The position numbers were made by a program, and so were the translations under genes. The notes beneath the pieces were generated by a model that saw only the letters and a program-made list of their open reading frames with translations, searched no databases and was not told the DNA's origin. This document shows, in pieces, positions 20,576-30,027 of a stretch of 56,957 nt of DNA (positions are counted from its first letter, which is position 1; each line of letters starts with the position of its first letter). The stretch covers positions 1 to 56,957 of the forward strand of contig JAIKWO010000176.1 in NCBI GenBank assembly GCA_024684675.1, in the 5' to 3' direction. Source of the stretch: Lachnospiraceae bacterium. Lineage in GTDB: Bacteria; Bacillota; Clostridia; Lachnospirales; Lachnospiraceae.

Positions 20576-21415
20576 ATGTTACAGCTTGGATCAAAGCAAA
20601 CGCTGACGGTTGTAAAGAAAGTAGAATTCGGCGTATACCTTGGAGAGACGGCGAATGCGCCTGAAAATGAGCGTGTATTGCTTCCAAAGAAGCAGGTGCC
20701 TGCTGACTTAAAACAGGGTGATGCGATCGAAGTGTTCTTATATAAGGATTCTTCCGACAGACTGATCGCAACGGTGAACATGCCGAAGATCATGTTGCAT
20801 CAGGTCACTTTCCTTCGCGTGGCGCAGGTTGGGAAGATTGGCGCGTTCCTTGATTGGGGACTGGAAAAAGATTTGCTCCTTCCGTTCCGTGAGCAGACCA
20901 GAAAAGTGTCAGCAGACGAGGAAGTACTGGTTGCACTCTATATCGATAAAAGCAGCCGCCTTTGCGCGACCATGAATGTATATGCGTATCTACGTACGGA
21001 CAGCCCTTACCAAAAAGAAGACCGCGTAACGGGAACCCTTTATGAGATCAGCCAAAACTTTGGAGCCTTTGTTGCGGTAGATGATATCTACTCCGCGCTG
21101 ATCCCGCGTAAAGAGCTTTACGGCGAGGTAAAGATTGGCGAGAAGATCGAGGCACGTGTGACGGAAGTAAAGGATGACGGAAAGCTTTCCTTAAGTATCC
21201 GTGAGAAGGCATATCTGCAGATTGAGAAGGATGCGCAGGAAGTGATGCGGGTTATTGATTCGTTCGATGGCGTGCTTCCTTTCAATGACAAAGCCGATCC
21301 GGAGACGATCAAAAGAGAGATGCAGATGAGCAAGAACGAGTTTAAGCGAGCGGTCGGTCATCTTCTGAAAGAAGGAAAGATCGAGATTGGTGAGAAGTGC
21401 ATCAAAAGGCGTTAA
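20576..21415 (+). CDS. S1-domain RNA-binding protein, CvfB family
   Basis: A 279-residue protein with tandem S1-like OB folds (GVYLGETANAPENERVLLPK, VAQVGKIGAFLDWGLEKDLL and ISQNFGAFVAVDDIYSALIP). A C-terminal winged-helix part follows (MSKNEFKRAVGHLLKEGKIE). This domain order is that of CvfB/YitL, an RNA-binding regulator in S. aureus and other Firmicutes. It begins one base after the thioesterase stop, so the two are translated together. The RNA targets are unknown. Confidence 0.85.
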   Translation: MLQLGSKQTLTVVKKVEFGVYLGETANAPENERVLLPKKQVPADLKQGDAIEVFLYKDSSDRLIATVNMPKIMLHQVTFLRVAQVGKIGAFLDWGLEKDLLLPFREQTRKVSADEEVLVALYIDKSSRLCATMNVYAYLRTDSPYQKEDRVTGTLYEISQNFGAFVAVDDIYSALIPRKELYGEVKIGEKIEARVTEVKDDGKLSLSIREKAYLQIEKDAQEVMRVIDSFDGVLPFNDKADPETIKREMQMSKNEFKRAVGHLLKEGKIEIGEKCIKRR

Positions 21416-21437
21416 TTCTTAATTTTTTCTAAAGTGC

Positions 21438-21465
21438 TTGCAATTTAAGAAATAACATCTATAAT
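21438..21465 (+). promoter_or_regulatory. Promoter of the second HPr-like gene
   Basis: TTGCAA (21438-21443), 16 bases, perfect TATAAT (21460-21465); the start codon is 34 bases downstream. Confidence 0.7.
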
Positions 21466-21499
21466 TGGTCGCAAGAAACAAGAAAGGAGATTAAAGAAT

Positions 21500-21733
21500 A
21501 TGAAAGTACAGAACATTAATGACATTGATAAGTTTTTTGAGGTAATCGATTCCTGCAAAGGCAGAGTTGAACTTGTAACAGGTGAAGGCGACAGATTGAA
21601 CCTGAAGTCCAAATTATCCCAGTATGTGTCCATGGCGAACATTTTCTCTGACGGATCCATTTCCGAACTTGAGATTCTTGCTTATGAACCGGACGATATC
21701 ACAAAACTGGTTAACTTCATGATGGAGAAATAA
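21500..21733 (+). CDS. Small HPr-like protein, second copy
   Basis: A 77-residue protein of the same size and general pattern as the HPr-like gene at 10651-10881. A helix (DIDKFFEVIDSCKG) occupies the place of the active-site helix with no His. A strand RVELVTGEGDRLNLKSKLSQ resembles the NLKS region of HPr with Ser at residue 37. Similarity to HPr is weaker than for the first copy, and a different small alpha/beta fold is possible. AAGGAG lies upstream. The CPBP protease gene starts nine bases after the stop, so it may share the transcript. Confidence 0.6.
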   Translation: MKVQNINDIDKFFEVIDSCKGRVELVTGEGDRLNLKSKLSQYVSMANIFSDGSISELEILAYEPDDITKLVNFMMEK

Positions 21734-21742
21734 GACATCGCA

Positions 21743-22657
21743 ATGAACGCAAAACAAGTAAACCGCTATTTTTTAACAACCATTATTCTACAGATCATAT
21801 CCGTAGCAATACTGGTTGTTTTTCCGTTTATGGATAGACTTGACTGGAGACTGCAGTCTATGCTGAGTGAGGCATCTATGGTGATTCCTGCACTGGTCTT
21901 CCTGCTTATTATAAATGAACGCTGCAAGGCAGCGCTTGGATTACGACGGGTGCGGTTTACAACTGTGCTGATGACAGTTCTCTTTTTCCTTTTGACGCTT
22001 CCCTTAGGTAATGCGGCAGGCGGTTTTTCGCAGATTTTTACAGACAATGTAGTCGTGAAGGCATCTATGTATATGGTCGGCTCGTCTTTTGCGTCGAAGT
22101 TTTTTGTGATCGCAGTATTTGGACCGCTTTGTGAGGAGATCGCTTTTCGAGGATTTGTGTTTCGGGGATACCGGAGAAGCGCAGGTTTATGGCGCGCGGC
22201 AATCTTTTCGTCGTTCTTGTTCGGGCTGATACATATGAACCTCAACCAGTTCATCTATGTGTTCGTGATCGGAATCATCCTTGCGCTTCTTGCGGAGGCA
22301 TCCGGCAGCATCTGGCCGGGTTTTATCTATCATATGCTTTTTAATGCGATCAGCGTGATCTCGATGTCGCTCGATCCCTCGATTGAGGACGGAACGGCAA
22401 TCCTGGAGGAAACGGATTTGGAGATGATCCTGTACTATACAGGTGCGCAGTTTGCGCTCGGCATCATCTTTTTAATTCCCGCGGCGTGCATTCTTGTCTG
22501 GATCTTTAAAAATGAAGGAAGACGTGAACTGATCGGCGGGCTCTTGAATTTTGACATGAGAGGAAAAGTTGTGACGGTGTCTTTTGTCAGCGCGGTTGTC
22601 ATTTGCGTACTCTTTGTCGGATTTATGCAATTTGTGCGTTTTGTAAATTTCTCTTAA
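21743..22657 (+). CDS. CPBP family intramembrane metalloprotease
   Basis: A 304-residue membrane protein with about eight hydrophobic segments. It carries the three motifs of the CAAX protease/bacteriocin-processing (Abi) family: EEIAFRGFVFRGYRR (EExxxR), FGLIHMNLNQFIY (first His) and FIYHMLFNAIS (HxxxN). Substrates of bacterial members are mostly unknown; roles in peptide processing and self-immunity are known for some. It lies downstream of the second HPr-like gene and ends before a strong terminator. Confidence 0.88.
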   Translation: MNAKQVNRYFLTTIILQIISVAILVVFPFMDRLDWRLQSMLSEASMVIPALVFLLIINERCKAALGLRRVRFTTVLMTVLFFLLTLPLGNAAGGFSQIFTDNVVVKASMYMVGSSFASKFFVIAVFGPLCEEIAFRGFVFRGYRRSAGLWRAAIFSSFLFGLIHMNLNQFIYVFVIGIILALLAEASGSIWPGFIYHMLFNAISVISMSLDPSIEDGTAILEETDLEMILYYTGAQFALGIIFLIPAACILVWIFKNEGRRELIGGLLNFDMRGKVVTVSFVSAVVICVLFVGFMQFVRFVNFS

Positions 22658-22702
22658 GCGAATTATGTAAACTAAAATACGGAAATATATACAAATTTAC
22701 CG

Positions 22703-22733
22703 AAAAAACCATGGGAAAACTATGGTTTTTTTT
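22703..22733 (+). terminator. Terminator after the CPBP gene
   Basis: AAAAAACCAT (22703-22712) and ATGGTTTTTT (22722-22731) pair perfectly around a nine-base loop, with further T after the stem. Confidence 0.85.
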
Positions 22734-22828
22734 CATTTTATGGTTTAGAATGGTTTACAGACATCGGAAATGTATAAAAAAATCCGCTTAAAAAATTGTA
22801 TATTTTGCATAAGCAAAGGAGTGAAAAA

Positions 22829-23917
22829 ATGATATCGAATCAAATACTTCGCAATACAATAGAAGGCTTGAAGGCGATCTCAAGAGTGGAATTTTGCGTG
22901 ATCGATACGGATGGAAAGGTTGCGGCGACGACTTCGGACGCGATGAATGAGTTTGAAAAGCCGGCGCTTGAATTTGTTAAATCCTCCGCGGACAGCCAGG
23001 AGATTCAAGGATGTCAGTTTTTCAAAGTATACGATGAGCAGCAGTTGGAGTATATTCTGGTTGCCGGCGGTACGGGCGAGGACCTGTATATGGTCGGCAA
23101 GATGGTTGCCTTTCAGATCCAGAATCTGCTTGTTGCCTATAAAGAGCGTTTTGACAAGGACAATTTTGTGAAGAACCTGCTTCTTGATAATCTCCTTCTT
23201 GTCGATATTTACAGTCGTTCCAAGAAGCTTCATATTCCGACTGATGTGAAGCGTGTAGCGATCGTTGTGGAAGCGGACGGCCATAAAGACAATAATATTC
23301 TGGAGATCATCCGTCAGCATAAAGACGGCGCGGTAAAAGATTTTGTGACAGCGGTTGATGAGATGAATGTAATCGTTGTGAAGGAGCTTCAGACCGGTGA
23401 CGCCAAGGCAGAGATCGACAAAGAGGCAGCGGATATCTTAAAATGCCTGGAAAAAGAAGGCATTCACCATGCGCATGCCGCATACGGTACGGTTGTCGGC
23501 GAGATCAAAGAAGTCAGCCGTTCCTACAAGGAAGCAAAGATGGCGCTGGATGTCGGCAAGATCTTCTTCGGCGAGCGCAACGTGATCGCCTACAGTGAAC
23601 TTGGCATCGGTCGTCTGATCTACCAGCTTCCGATTCCGCTTTGCAAGATGTTCATTAAAGAGATATTCGATGGTAAGAATCCGGACGAGTTTGATCCCGA
23701 GACACTCAGCACGATCAACAAATTTTTTGAGAACAGCCTGAACGTATCGGAGACATCGAGACAGCTTTTCATCCACAGAAATACGCTTGTTTACAGATTG
23801 GATAAGCTCCAGAAAAGCACAAAACTCGATCTGCGTGTATTTGAAGATGCCATCACGTTTAAAATTGCATTGATGGTTGTCAAATACATGAAGTACATGG
23901 AGTCCTTTGATTACTAA
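22829..23917 (+). CDS. PucR/CdaR-type transcriptional regulator
   Basis: A 362-residue regulator. The N-terminal part resembles the sugar-diacid sensor region of CdaR proteins (EFCVIDTDGKVAATTS, FQIQNLLVAYKERFDKDNFV). A middle GGDEF-like segment follows. The C-terminal PucR helix-turn-helix is clear (FENSLNVSETSRQLFIHRNT then LVYRLDKLQKSTKLDLR). The start ATG 22829 follows AAAGGAG. It lies upstream of ftsEX without a visible terminator between, but its target could be distant. The ligand is unknown. Confidence 0.85.
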   Translation: MISNQILRNTIEGLKAISRVEFCVIDTDGKVAATTSDAMNEFEKPALEFVKSSADSQEIQGCQFFKVYDEQQLEYILVAGGTGEDLYMVGKMVAFQIQNLLVAYKERFDKDNFVKNLLLDNLLLVDIYSRSKKLHIPTDVKRVAIVVEADGHKDNNILEIIRQHKDGAVKDFVTAVDEMNVIVVKELQTGDAKAEIDKEAADILKCLEKEGIHHAHAAYGTVVGEIKEVSRSYKEAKMALDVGKIFFGERNVIAYSELGIGRLIYQLPIPLCKMFIKEIFDGKNPDEFDPETLSTINKFFENSLNVSETSRQLFIHRNTLVYRLDKLQKSTKLDLRVFEDAITFKIALMVVKYMKYMESFDY

Positions 23918-23961
23918 ACCAAACCAAGCTTGCACATATGACATTTTAGGGGTGGAAAACA

Positions 23962-24687
23962 TTGGCTTTGAAGAAAAAAACGAAATCAGAGAATAAAGAT
24001 GTGATCGTTCTCGAGAACGTGAGTAAGTCTTTCGCGACCGGCGCACCTGCACTTAACGGGGTGAGCTTAAAGATCCGGAAGGGTGAGTTTGTATTTGTGG
24101 TCGGCGATAGCGGATCCGGTAAATCAACACTCATTAAACTCCTTCTTCGTGAGTTAACACCGACATCGGGTACCGTGATCGTAAACGGGCAGGATGTAGG
24201 GAAGCTTCGCCGTTGGCGCATTCCGAAATTCAGACGTCAGCTGGGGATTGTCTTTCAGGACTTCCGCCTTTTGAAGGATCGTAATGTCTATGAGAATGTT
24301 GCCTTTGCACAGCGTATCATTCAAGTCCCGAACAGAGAGATCAAGAAAAATGTTCCGGCGATCCTTTCGGTTGTCGGACTTGCAGGTAAATATAAAGCAA
24401 AACCCCGCCAGTTGTCCGGTGGTGAGCAGCAGCGTGTGGCGCTTGCACGAGCGCTGATCAATGAACCTTCGATCCTTTTGGCCGATGAGCCGACCGGTAA
24501 TCTGGATCCTAAGAACACATGGGAGATCATGAAGCTGCTTGAGGAGATCAACAAGAGCGGCACCACGGTTCTGATGGTTACACATAACCGCGACATCGTA
24601 AATACGATGAAGAAGCGCGTTATCACCATGAAAAAAGGTGTGATCGTCAGCGACGAAGAAGAAGGTGGATATATCGATGAGAATTAG
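23962..24687 (+). CDS. ftsE: Cell division ATP-binding protein FtsE
   Basis: The ABC ATPase of the FtsEX complex, which activates peptidoglycan hydrolases at the septum. Its 241 residues have Walker [17 protein letters not shown]-loop [17 protein letters not shown], signature [20 protein letters not shown], Walker B ILLADEP and the switch His in VTHNRDIV. The TTG start has GGGGTGG upstream. A 12-residue charged extension precedes the ABC fold. It overlaps ftsX by 11 bases, as expected for a coupled pair. Confidence 0.95.
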   Translation: MALKKKTKSENKDVIVLENVSKSFATGAPALNGVSLKIRKGEFVFVVGDSGSGKSTLIKLLLRELTPTSGTVIVNGQDVGKLRRWRIPKFRRQLGIVFQDFRLLKDRNVYENVAFAQRIIQVPNREIKKNVPAILSVVGLAGKYKAKPRQLSGGEQQRVALARALINEPSILLADEPTGNLDPKNTWEIMKLLEEINKSGTTVLMVTHNRDIVNTMKKRVITMKKGVIVSDEEEGGYIDEN

Positions 24688-25573
24688 TACACTGTTTTAT
24701 ACGATCAAACAGGGTTTTGCCAATATTTTTCGTAACAAATGGTTCTCGCTTGCGTCCGTAGCGACGATTGCAGCCTGCCTCTTTTTATTCGGCTTGTTCT
24801 ACGCGATCTTAACGAATTTTCAGAATGTCGTAAAAACCGCGGAAGAGGGCGTGTCGGTTACGGTTTTCTTTGATGAAGGCATCAGTGACGAGCAGATACA
24901 AGAGATCGGAGAAGCGATCAAAAAGCGAACGGAAGTGAGAGAAGTAAAGTTCAACTCTGCGGAAGAGGTATGGGATTCGTTTAAGGAAGAGTACCTCGGC
25001 GAATATGCAGACGGTTTTACCGAGAATCCGCTTGCGGATTCCGCAAACTTTGAGATTTATCTAAATGATGTATCGCGCCAGAGTGCACTTGTTACATATC
25101 TGGAAATGATGGATGGCGTGCGTCAGGTCAACAAATCCGAAGTCACGGCTAATACGCTGAGCGGTATCAACGTGATCATTGGCTATGTTTCGATCGGCAT
25201 CATTTGTATTCTGCTTGCGGTTTCCGTGTTCCTGATCAGCAATACGGTCATGATCGGTATCTCAGTGCGCAAAGAGGAGATCAACATCATGAAATATATC
25301 GGCGCTACGGACTTTTTTGTCAGATCGCCGTTTGTGATTGAGGGTATGCTGATCGGACTGATCGGATCCGTGCTGCCGCTTGTTTGCATTTACTATATCT
25401 ATGTCAATGTGATCCAATATATCAGTGAGCGTTTTACAATCCTTTCCGGACTCATGAACTTCCTGCCGGTTGAGGTGATCTTCAAGGATCTTGCGCCCAT
25501 TTCTATCGGGATCGGCGTTGGGATCGGCTTTATCGGAAGTTTCGCGACAGTCAGAAGACATCTGAAAGTGTAG
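24677..25573 (+). CDS. ftsX: Cell division protein FtsX
   Basis: The membrane partner of FtsE. Its 298 residues show four membrane segments: one near the N-terminus ([20 protein letters not shown]) and three at the C-terminal end. Between the first two lies a large extracellular domain that in other bacteria binds the coiled-coil hydrolase. The start ATG 24677 has GAAGGTGG eight bases upstream and lies inside ftsE in another frame. The M23 hydrolase gene follows six bases after the stop and is the likely partner. Confidence 0.94.
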   Translation: MRISTLFYTIKQGFANIFRNKWFSLASVATIAACLFLFGLFYAILTNFQNVVKTAEEGVSVTVFFDEGISDEQIQEIGEAIKKRTEVREVKFNSAEEVWDSFKEEYLGEYADGFTENPLADSANFEIYLNDVSRQSALVTYLEMMDGVRQVNKSEVTANTLSGINVIIGYVSIGIICILLAVSVFLISNTVMIGISVRKEEINIMKYIGATDFFVRSPFVIEGMLIGLIGSVLPLVCIYYIYVNVIQYISERFTILSGLMNFLPVEVIFKDLAPISIGIGVGIGFIGSFATVRRHLKV

Positions 25574-25579
25574 ATCATC

Positions 25580-26812
25580 ATGCCTTATCTGCGTAACCGG
25601 ATCGGAAAACAGAATATCGCACGCGTGCTTCTGGTGCTTTTCCTTTTTGCGCTTGTCCCCGTTGCGGGAGTTAAGGCGGATCAAAAAGAGGATCTCGAAG
25701 AGACGATCCGCAACAGTCAGAATGCCATCTCAGAGGCAGAGAAGCAGAAAAAAGAGCTGCAAAGCGGCCTGACTGATGTCAAAAAGCTTGTGTCCGAGCT
25801 TGAAGCGACCAAGAAAGATTTAAAACAGTATGTTGTAAAGCTTGACAGTAATCTTGATGCGATCGAGCAGAAGATCGAGGAGCTGAAGCAGACGATTGCA
25901 GGAAAGGAAGAGGAGATCGAGGAGACAGGCAAGACGCTTGATGAAGCGATCGAAGTCGCCGACTCGCAGTACGCTTCCATGAAGACACGTGTCAAGTTTA
26001 TGTATGAGCAGGGACAGACATTTTATCTGGATCTGCTTTTTGGTGCCAAGAACTTTGGCGAGCTGCTTAATCGAACGGAATTCATCGAAAAGATTGCGGC
26101 ATACGACCGGAAAAAGCTTGAGGAATATCAGGAGACACGGGACAAGATTGCTGCTTTTAAAGAAGAGCTTGAGGCAGAAAAGATGGTTCTTGATGCAGCC
26201 AAGGCGGGTGTCGAGGAAGAGGAAGCTGCTCTGAATACACTGATTTCGGAAAAGCAGCGTGAGATTACGAATTATCAGTCTGACATCAATAACAAAGAAG
26301 CGATCATCAAAGAATATGAAAACGAGATCGCGGAGCAGAACCAGATTATTTCAGCACTTGAAGCAGCCGTTAAGGAAGCGAAAAAGAAACTGGCCGGAAC
26401 GGCGATCAAGTATGACGGCGGTAAATTCAAATGGCCTGCGCCCGAATACACGCGTATATCGGACGATTACGGTTCACGTATTCATCCGATCTTAAAGACG
26501 CAGCAGTTTCATAACGGTGTCGATATGGCAGCACCTTCAGGATCACCGATTCTGGCGGCGTATGACGGTGAAGTTGTTGCTGCCGACTATTCCGGTTCGA
26601 TGGGCAACTACATCATGATCGATCATGGTGATGATCTTTATACAATTTACATGCATGCATCCAAGCTGTATGTCTCTAAGGGGCAGACGGTTTCGAGAGG
26701 CGAGAAGATCGCAGCGGTAGGCTCAACCGGACGATCGACGGGACCGCATCTGCATTTTTCCGTGCGACAAAGCGGTAGTTATGTCAGCCCGTGGAATTAT
26801 TTGAGCCAGTAA
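25580..26812 (+). CDS. Coiled-coil M23 peptidoglycan hydrolase (EnvC-like)
   Basis: A 410-residue secreted or membrane-anchored protein. It has an N-terminal hydrophobic segment (about 12-33), then a long coiled coil (about 33-270). The C-terminal LytM/M23 domain has its zinc ligands visible: HNGVDMAAPSGSPILAAYDG with His and Asp, and GPHLHFSVRQ with the HxH. Since the metal residues are present it is probably an active endopeptidase, unlike E. coli EnvC. The coiled coil contains YASMKTRVKFMYEQG and YDRKKLEEYQETRDKI, close to segments of the NlpC/P60 protein at 53946-55106. Its position right after ftsEX points to activation by FtsX. Confidence 0.92.
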   Translation: MPYLRNRIGKQNIARVLLVLFLFALVPVAGVKADQKEDLEETIRNSQNAISEAEKQKKELQSGLTDVKKLVSELEATKKDLKQYVVKLDSNLDAIEQKIEELKQTIAGKEEEIEETGKTLDEAIEVADSQYASMKTRVKFMYEQGQTFYLDLLFGAKNFGELLNRTEFIEKIAAYDRKKLEEYQETRDKIAAFKEELEAEKMVLDAAKAGVEEEEAALNTLISEKQREITNYQSDINNKEAIIKEYENEIAEQNQIISALEAAVKEAKKKLAGTAIKYDGGKFKWPAPEYTRISDDYGSRIHPILKTQQFHNGVDMAAPSGSPILAAYDGEVVAADYSGSMGNYIMIDHGDDLYTIYMHASKLYVSKGQTVSRGEKIAAVGSTGRSTGPHLHFSVRQSGSYVSPWNYLSQ

Positions 26813-26839
26813 GAAACAGATTTAAGGAATGAAAACAAG

Positions 26840-28066
26840 ATGAAGGAAAACAGGAAATTTTTCCTTGGGATGCTCTTTGGATTCCTGCTTGCGGCTGTCA
26901 TTGCCGGCGGGATCTTTACGGCGAACAAATTGATCGGGCTGTTTCGTGCGCCTGAAGTAGGAAGCGTATCGGGTGAGAATGATCCGGTTGTCAATACGTA
27001 TACCATGCAGAAGCTTGCGCTTCTGAAAGATATGATCGAGAAAAACTATGCACTGGAGCTCCCGAGCAATTCTCAAATGGAGGAAGGGATCTATCAGGGG
27101 CTTGTTACATCGCTCGGAGACCCTTATTCACATTACTTTTCTGCAGAAGAGATGGCGGAACAGAAGCAGAAGATGGATGGCACCTATTACGGGATTGGAT
27201 GCTATGTATCCTATGACGAACAGGTGAACTTTGCGCGTCTTGGTGAGATTTTTCCAAATTCGCCGGCACAGGAAGCGGGTCTCAAAAAGGGGGACTGGAT
27301 CATCCGTGTTGACGGCAAGTATACACGGAACAGAAGCCTGGAAGATACGGTCAACATGATTAAAGGCGCAAGCGGGACGACAGTTGATCTGACGCTTATG
27401 CGTGAAGGCGTGGAAGATTTTATCGAAGTGGAAGTGGAGCGCCGGGAAGTGCCGACGCAGACAATATCCTATGAAAAAAAGGATGACGGAATCGCCTATA
27501 TTCGAATCAAGGAATTTGATGCTGTTACGATTGATCAGTTTGCGGAAGCACTTGCGGAAGCGAATGCAGATGAGATGAAAGGTCTTGTGCTGGATCTTCG
27601 CGATAATCCGGGCGGCAATTTAAATGCGGTTCTGGAGGTGGCGAGGCGGATCCTTCCGAAGGGGCTCATCGTGTATACGGAGGATAAGGACGGAACCCGT
27701 ATGGACTACACTTGCGACGGTGAGCACGAACTCAAGGTGCCGCTTGCGGTTCTTGTGAACGGACAGAGCGCATCTTCTTCAGAGATTCTTGCGGGCGCGA
27801 TCAAAGACTACGGAAAAGGGCGCTTGATCGGTACGAAGACATTCGGAAAAGGAATCGTGCAAAAATACCTGTCCATTTCAGATGGCTCCACACTGAAAAC
27901 GACGACGAGCAAGTACTTCACGCCGAATGGCAATAACATTCACGGTATCGGGATCGAGCCGGATGAAACGCTGGAACTTGACTATGAGTGCTACTATACA
28001 AAAGGTGAGGACAATCAGCTTGAGCGGGCGTGCAATTATTTGAGATCCGAAATACAAACGCAATAA
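26840..28066 (+). CDS. S41 family C-terminal processing peptidase
   Basis: A 408-residue periplasmic-side serine protease anchored by an N-terminal segment (FFLGMLFGFLLAAVIAGGIF). The PDZ domain is visible (LGEIFPNSPAQEAGLKKGDW). The Ser/Lys catalytic pair lies in NGQSASSSEILAGAIKDYG (Ser) and GTKTFGKGIVQKYL (Lys). Ctp proteases often follow ftsEX-hydrolase operons in Firmicutes and cut secreted envelope proteins. RBS is weak. A bidirectional terminator follows. Confidence 0.93.
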   Translation: MKENRKFFLGMLFGFLLAAVIAGGIFTANKLIGLFRAPEVGSVSGENDPVVNTYTMQKLALLKDMIEKNYALELPSNSQMEEGIYQGLVTSLGDPYSHYFSAEEMAEQKQKMDGTYYGIGCYVSYDEQVNFARLGEIFPNSPAQEAGLKKGDWIIRVDGKYTRNRSLEDTVNMIKGASGTTVDLTLMREGVEDFIEVEVERREVPTQTISYEKKDDGIAYIRIKEFDAVTIDQFAEALAEANADEMKGLVLDLRDNPGGNLNAVLEVARRILPKGLIVYTEDKDGTRMDYTCDGEHELKVPLAVLVNGQSASSSEILAGAIKDYGKGRLIGTKTFGKGIVQKYLSISDGSTLKTTTSKYFTPNGNNIHGIGIEPDETLELDYECYYTKGEDNQLERACNYLRSEIQTQ

Positions 28067-28104
28067 AAAGAAGACCGATGCGCTGTGATGCATCGGTCTT
28101 TTAT
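28067..28104. terminator. Bidirectional terminator between ctp and pncB
   Basis: AAGACCGATGC (28071-28081), an eight-base loop and GCATCGGTCTT (28090-28100) form an eleven-base-pair perfect stem with T's on the plus side and A's upstream. It can stop both converging transcripts. Confidence 0.9.
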
Positions 28105-28115
28105 TATGACTGTGT

Positions 28116-29573
28116 TTAATAATCAAGGCTCATTTCGTCAAGCAGGCGGATCTTTGTATCGTACAACCGGCTTGAAAGATCGACATAAACCTTGTGCGGG
28201 TTAAAGAGTCGTCTTGTCTCGTCCCAGAGCGTATCAAGCTCTTTCTGGCAAATCTTTTGAATCTCCATTGTCTTTGGAGATGTGTAAATGCACTTGCCTT
28301 CTTTGAAGATCGGAAGCAGGATCTCTCGTACCGTAAAACTGCCCGGTTTTAACTTGGTCTTCTTCCAAGGCTCTTGCGGATCAAAAAGGAGAAGCGGCTG
28401 ATCCTCAGGGAATGTTTCACCGACAAGACAGATCAGATCTGCTTTAATCTTGCCCGTTTCCTTCTCATAGATACGGAAGATCGTTTTGTTTCCGGGGTTG
28501 GTGATCTTCTCCGTGTTCTCGGAAAGCTTGATTTTCGGAATGAATTCACCGTTATCGCCCATGACAGCAGCGAGCTTGTATACACCGCCGAATGATGCGC
28601 ATCCTTTTGATGTGATGAGATGCGTGCCGACACCCCATGATGTGATGCAGGCGCCCTGATCCTTCAAACTGTGAATCAGAAATTCATCAAGATCGTTGGA
28701 AGCGGAAATGATCGCATCAGGGAAGCCGGCGTCGTCGAGCATCTTCCGCGCTTTCTTGGAAAGGTATGCGAGGTCACCGCTGTCAAGCCTGATTCCGTAG
28801 AATGTGAGCGGAATGCCCGCTTCGCGCATTTCTTTAAATACTTTAATGGCGTTCGGGACACCGGATTTGAGCGTGTCGTAGGTGTCGACGAGCAGGATGC
28901 AAGCGCTCGGGTACATGTCTGCATAGGTCTTGAATGCAGTGTATTCGTCCGGAAAACTCATGATCCAGCTGTGTGCGTGCGTTCCTTTGACGGGCATGTC
29001 GAAAAGCTGTCCTGCCAGAACATTGCTGGTGCCCGTGCAGCCACCGATCACGGCAGCTCTTGCACCGTAGATGCCGGCATCGGGACCCTGCGCACGGCGA
29101 AGGCCGAACTCCATTACCCCGTCGCCTTTTGCCGCGTAGCAAACGCGTGCCGCCTTTGTGGCGATAAGGCACTGGTGGTTCAAAATGTTCAGAACAGCCG
29201 TCTCAACCAGCTGCGCTTCCATGATCGGTGCGATCACTTTTAAGAGTGGCTCGCGCGGGAAGATCACGGTGCCCTCCGGGATTGCGTAGATGTCGCCGGT
29301 GAAGCGGAATGTCTTCAGATAATCAAGAAAATCATCACCGAAGATCCCTAGGCTTCGTAAATACTTTACATCCTCTTCAGAGAAATGTAAGTTCTCAATA
29401 TAGTCGATGATCTGCTTGAGACCTGCAGAAATCGCATAGCCTCCATCCATGGGATTGTTGCGGTAAAAAACGTCAAATACAACGGTTTCGTTGCGGTCTT
29501 TGTGACGAAAATACCCCTGCATCATGGTCAGCTCGTACAGATCGGTCATCAGGGTCAGATTTTGTCTGTCCAT
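28116..29573 (-). CDS. pncB: Nicotinate phosphoribosyltransferase
   Basis: The first step of the Preiss-Handler route: nicotinate plus PRPP gives nicotinate mononucleotide for NAD synthesis. The 485-residue protein starts [17 protein letters not shown]. It has the conserved [40 protein letters not shown] and [29 protein letters not shown]. It is transcribed alone, divergent from ileS. Confidence 0.95.
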   Translation of the reverse strand: MDRQNLTLMTDLYELTMMQGYFRHKDRNETVVFDVFYRNNPMDGGYAISAGLKQIIDYIENLHFSEEDVKYLRSLGIFGDDFLDYLKTFRFTGDIYAIPEGTVIFPREPLLKVIAPIMEAQLVETAVLNILNHQCLIATKAARVCYAAKGDGVMEFGLRRAQGPDAGIYGARAAVIGGCTGTSNVLAGQLFDMPVKGTHAHSWIMSFPDEYTAFKTYADMYPSACILLVDTYDTLKSGVPNAIKVFKEMREAGIPLTFYGIRLDSGDLAYLSKKARKMLDDAGFPDAIISASNDLDEFLIHSLKDQGACITSWGVGTHLITSKGCASFGGVYKLAAVMGDNGEFIPKIKLSENTEKITNPGNKTIFRIYEKETGKIKADLICLVGETFPEDQPLLLFDPQEPWKKTKLKPGSFTVREILLPIFKEGKCIYTSPKTMEIQKICQKELDTLWDETRRLFNPHKVYVDLSSRLYDTKIRLLDEMSLDY

Positions 29574-29594
29574 GTCTCCTCCAATACATTATGC

Positions 29595-29642
29595 GCTTTT
29601 CCTTTAACGGGAAAAAGCTTAGTGATCCACCCAAGTATAGCA
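29595..29642 (-). promoter_or_regulatory. Weak pncB promoter and leader hairpin
   Basis: On the minus strand an extended -10 TGCTATACT lies at 29634-29642 (plus coordinates) with no good -35 box. The leader then contains a hairpin formed by GCTTTTTCC and GGAAAAGC (29610-29618 and 29595-29602). I cannot match the hairpin to a known regulator. Confidence 0.35.
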
Positions 29643-29693
29643 CGCCTTTTTTCAAAAAGATAGAAAAGACGCGGAAAAAAGCGTAAAAGGGCG

Positions 29694-29723
29694 TTGACAA
29701 TAAAGAAAAAACCGCTTTATAAT
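29694..29723 (+). promoter_or_regulatory. Promoter of the ileS T-box transcript
   Basis: Perfect TTGACA (29694-29699) and perfect TATAAT (29718-29723) with an 18-base spacer; transcription should start near 29730. Confidence 0.9.
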
Positions 29724-29734
29724 TACCCATGATA

Positions 29735-29995
29735 AAGACTTTGACGAAGACAGTAGCCGCTTATCGAAAGGCAAAGAGAGCCGGAGTGGGTGAGAACCGG
29801 TGCGAGTAGAGAGTGCGTGAAGATCACTTCCGAGTTGTATTGATGAAGAGAGTAGTCGATAACGGTGCTCCTCCGTTACGGGAGACCATATGAACCGGCA
29901 TATCGGTCTTTTCCCCAAAAGACAATGATCGGGAGTATGTGTAACAGGTGGTTGCGTGGATATTACCCTCGTCCTATTACAGGACGAGGGTTTTT
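29735..29995 (+). promoter_or_regulatory. T-box riboswitch sensing uncharged tRNA-Ile
   Basis: The leader has the parts of a T-box. A long stem I carries the specifier ATC (isoleucine) at 29823-29825 in the context AGATCACTTC. The T-box sequence lies at 29945-29959 (CAGGTGGTTGCG), whose TGGT can pair with the ACCA end of a tRNA with discriminator A, as in tRNA-Ile. A terminator follows: CCCTCGTCCT (29966-29975), AGGACGAGGG (29981-29990) and five T. Uncharged tRNA-Ile would favour the antiterminator and switch on ileS. Confidence 0.93.
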
Positions 29996-30027
29996 GTTAC
30001 CGTGTTTTTGAAGGAGGCATTTGCAGT

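Noticed and set aside
24665-24676. Earlier GTG start for ftsX
   Set aside because: The ribosome site GAAGGTGG overlaps it; ATG 24677 has the correct spacing.
29956-30027. In-frame extension of ileS at its 5' end
   Set aside because: This stretch is the T-box terminator; the AAGGAGG at 30011-30017 marks the real start at 30028.
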